Origin: Saxidomus purpurata
Taxonomy: Eukaryota; Mollusca; Bivalvia; Venerida; Veneridae
Length of the DNA: 64,000 nucleotides
Assembly: GCA_022818135.1 (NCBI GenBank)
Contig: JAFMSR010000007.1
Location: 9,204,311 to 9,268,310, forward strand
Direction of reading: 5' to 3'
This document shows, in pieces, positions 61,973 to 64,000 of this stretch (positions are counted from its first letter, which is position 1; each line of letters opens with the position of its first letter). The notes under the pieces were generated by a model that was not told where the DNA came from, searched no databases, and saw nothing but the letters and a program-made list of their open reading frames with translations. The position numbers and the translations under genes were made by a program.

Positions 61973-62340
61973 TTACTTAGAACTTATGTTAAAGTTTGCG
62001 TACTACCTCAGATATTTTCAAAGTCCATTGACATATGCCTTTCAAACTTTGCACACTTGTTCACCATCATGATCCGAACCTGTGTACAGGAGGAGGTAAC
62101 TGTATCAAGCATTTTGACATAATTATGTTTTTCTAATGATACAATATGCCTTAATTTCTATTATCTTATTATAATGTTCTTACTATTGACCATTCAACAA
62201 GCCTTTTTTATTTACACTCTTTTCTATTTACAAGTTCCTGTTATTAACTACACTTTAACAATATCCTCCAGGATGGATATTATTTTATATTGTCAATCAC
62301 TGAGAATAGTCGAGGGCGCTGTCTACTGACAGCTCTCGTT

Positions 62341-63590
62341 TCCAGAAACCCGTATGTCAATTTTTTAAGTTTTGAGAAAATCGATTTTGAAGTTTGAAAT
62401 TCCAATGAAGATCAGTGACTTACAGGTTTATGGAATTAGCTTTTAACCAAGTTATATTAGTTCCATAAGAAAACAGACTACGTCATCATTAAGAGCTTGA
62501 TGAGACGAGTACAAGGGTACCAAAATGTCAAAACCTCAAAAAAACGACTTACGGGGTTCTGGAAATAAGAGAGATAGGGGCTGGTAGTAGAAATATTACA
62601 GTACAAATTTTGAACTTTGTTGCATCTTACAAGATAAAAACCACAGATAGCCGTCCCATAAACATTACTGACCATGTGAAAATCAAGAGGCTAAGTGGTG
62701 TTATCGAGGCTATTGTCAGATATGGAAATGTTACAGATTTAGAAAATTAACCCTATCTTGCATGCCCCAGGTTTTTAGTTTTATATATCTATTATCATTA
62801 CTTAGATAATGTATTATCTTTGATAAGACTGAGTTTTTATGTGTATGTGACTTGACCGATGTCACCAAATTTTGTAAGAATTATGGGATTTTGATAAGCA
62901 TGTTTTAAAGAGATAAAGAAAAGTTGTATAGTGTATTGTTAGAAGTTTGATGGATAATTCTGGTGTAGAGAAATCGAGTTCAGCACAGATTGAAAGGTCA
63001 GGCTCACTATCATTGTTTACAACATTGTTTGTCTGTAAATGTCCTGGTTTGTGACACTATATCTTTATTTCATATTCTTTACATGCTTGTTTAGTTTACA
63101 TTCTTTCATAGCATGACTTTGTTAGTTATACAAAGAAGAAAAGCAAACTCATTGATAAACAATGGTTTTACATGCGGGCCAGTGAAAGATCATTACCTTG
63201 TCAATTCATGTCATATGATTTAGTGATATTGGTTAAAAGGTAACCAGTCAGGTTGCATCCCTTTTTTGTGACCTATTATATGTTAGAATTGAAAAAAAAC
63301 AACTTTAATTTATGTGCTTAATTGCAATCTATTGTCTTTCAGTCTGATGTTTGAACTATAGATGATCTCTGTCCTTTATGGTTTATAAGTCATGCCCATC
63401 AGAACTGTAAACCATTGTTTAGTAGCAGATAAACTATGATTGGATGTCAGTTATTATTTCTTTCTAAGGAGAAATAGCAGAATATATAGAAAATTACATC
63501 TGAAAACTTTAAAAGTGGGTTAAAAATATTGTATCGTAAGTGTTGCAATATGCTCAACTAGATTTCACACTGATTTTATCACATTTGATA
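62341..63590. other. Unannotated intron DNA
   Basis: No repeat family or coding exon recognised. A possible acceptor at 63342 (ATTGTCTTTCAG) is discussed among rejected items. Confidence 0.5.
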
Positions 63591-63890
63591 AAAAAAAATC
63601 CAACTAGGATTTGGGGATGTCAAGAGCGGACAAGATTTTCAAGTTTTGGTCCTGTCTAACCTTTACTTTTTAACCATATAACCCCAAATTACACTATGCA
63701 AAACTATACTACATACTGATGCTTCTGAGCAAGTTTGAGGAAAATCCAACATAGGCTTATGGCTATGAAGAGCATAAAAACTTAAAGGTAATGAAGACAG
63801 ACAGACCAGACAGACAGACAGACGGACGGACGAACGTACAGATGGGCAGATGGTAAAAATATGTCTATAATTATCTCCCTTTATGAAGTG
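63590..63890. repeat. Probable dispersed repeat with a CAGA/CGGA run
   Basis: Phrases ATCCAACTAGGATTTGG and AAGTTTTGGTCCTGTCTAAC lead to a tetranucleotide run (63802-63836, CAGA then CGGA), then TTATCTCCCTTTATG. It resembles the same class of short repeats but no second copy is in the window. Confidence 0.4.
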
Positions 63891-64000
63891 TATTTACCTG
63901 TCGAATAACTCGATCACTGATTATTACGCTCAGATGAAACTTTGAGAAAAGATACAGGAAGTGTCCCCATCTCTGTTATCTAATATATTGGTCACTACAG

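Larger units (their letters stand above)
60177..62340 (+). mobile_element. Family D element carrying a chimeric A/B element
   Basis: The head TAGCTCGACTATTCGAAG folds on AATAAGGAGAGCTA. Modules of about 175 bp follow (TTAAAGTTTGCGTACCACC, ACTTGTTCACCATCATGCC, ACAGGAGGAGGTAACTCTA, TTGACAGAATTATGCCCC). It is interrupted at 60888-61972 inside the T-run of TTATGCCCTTTTT and resumes with ACTTAGAACTTATGTTAAAG. The tail hairpin is CTGTC-TACT-GACAG plus CTCTCGTT. Confidence 0.85.

Noticed and set aside
63331..63360. Possible terminal exon after acceptor ATTGTCTTTCAG at 63342, giving ATT CTG ATG TTT GAA CTA TAG in the phase required by the donor at 57677
   Set aside because: Phase fits, but only six codons precede the stop and such short matches are expected by chance. 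No polyadenylation context supports it.

Overview
The window looks like one locus from an animal nuclear genome, most likely a bivalve mollusc. The grounds are split exons with GT/AG junctions, AT-rich DNA, a 45.8 kb intron packed with transposable-element relics, and many 0.6-2 kb elements whose inner units repeat every 144-167 bp. That last architecture matches the bivalve 'Pearl' elements and Helentron/HINE-type repeats. There is no sign of bacterial, organellar or viral gene organisation.

The only host gene I can support is on the + strand and spans nearly the whole window. It has a giant exon (2727-6683), a small exon (52479-52675) and a medium exon (56847-57676). The splice phases agree at both internal junctions (G|AA, then codon-clean), and the last exon stops mid-codon at a strong donor, so the gene continues beyond 64000. 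It probably also starts before 2727. The visible part encodes about 1,660 residues of low-complexity Lys/Ser/Asp/Glu/Asn-rich protein with basic K/H clusters, resembling a large nuclear or chromatin protein. I recognise no catalytic domain and give no name. The giant exon is broken into three frames, each break lying next to an A6-G run and each curable by one fewer A.

The big intron (6684-52478) and the smaller introns hold transposons. (1) At least eight Helentron-like families (A-F, H, K) share a 5' terminal hairpin, usually a GTCCGT-rich tract, tandem modules and a 3' hairpin followed by CTTGTT or CTAGTT. They are often nested inside each other, and several sit in the same T-run of a shared motif. 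(2) There are cut-and-paste relics with readable ends and target duplications: a 499 bp Ac-like hAT (7230-7728), a 998 bp long-TIR element (22524-23521), a 4.2 kb foldback element (26311-30549) carrying two further insertions, two Tc1/mariner-like elements (31591-32672, 42639-43122) and a 371 bp element (50914-51284). (3) A 5'-truncated, dead non-LTR retrotransposon lies at 46148-48610 on the minus strand. (4) Minisatellites lie at 12270-12850 (36/54 bp), 35795-36740 (about 37 bp), 38178-40150 (39 bp) and 61465-61735 (GATCATGATC units). Two of the arrays keep long open frames on both strands because their periods are multiples of three.

The rest of the intron DNA shows nothing I recognise. 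Most short ORFs in the window fall inside these repeats and are not genes.
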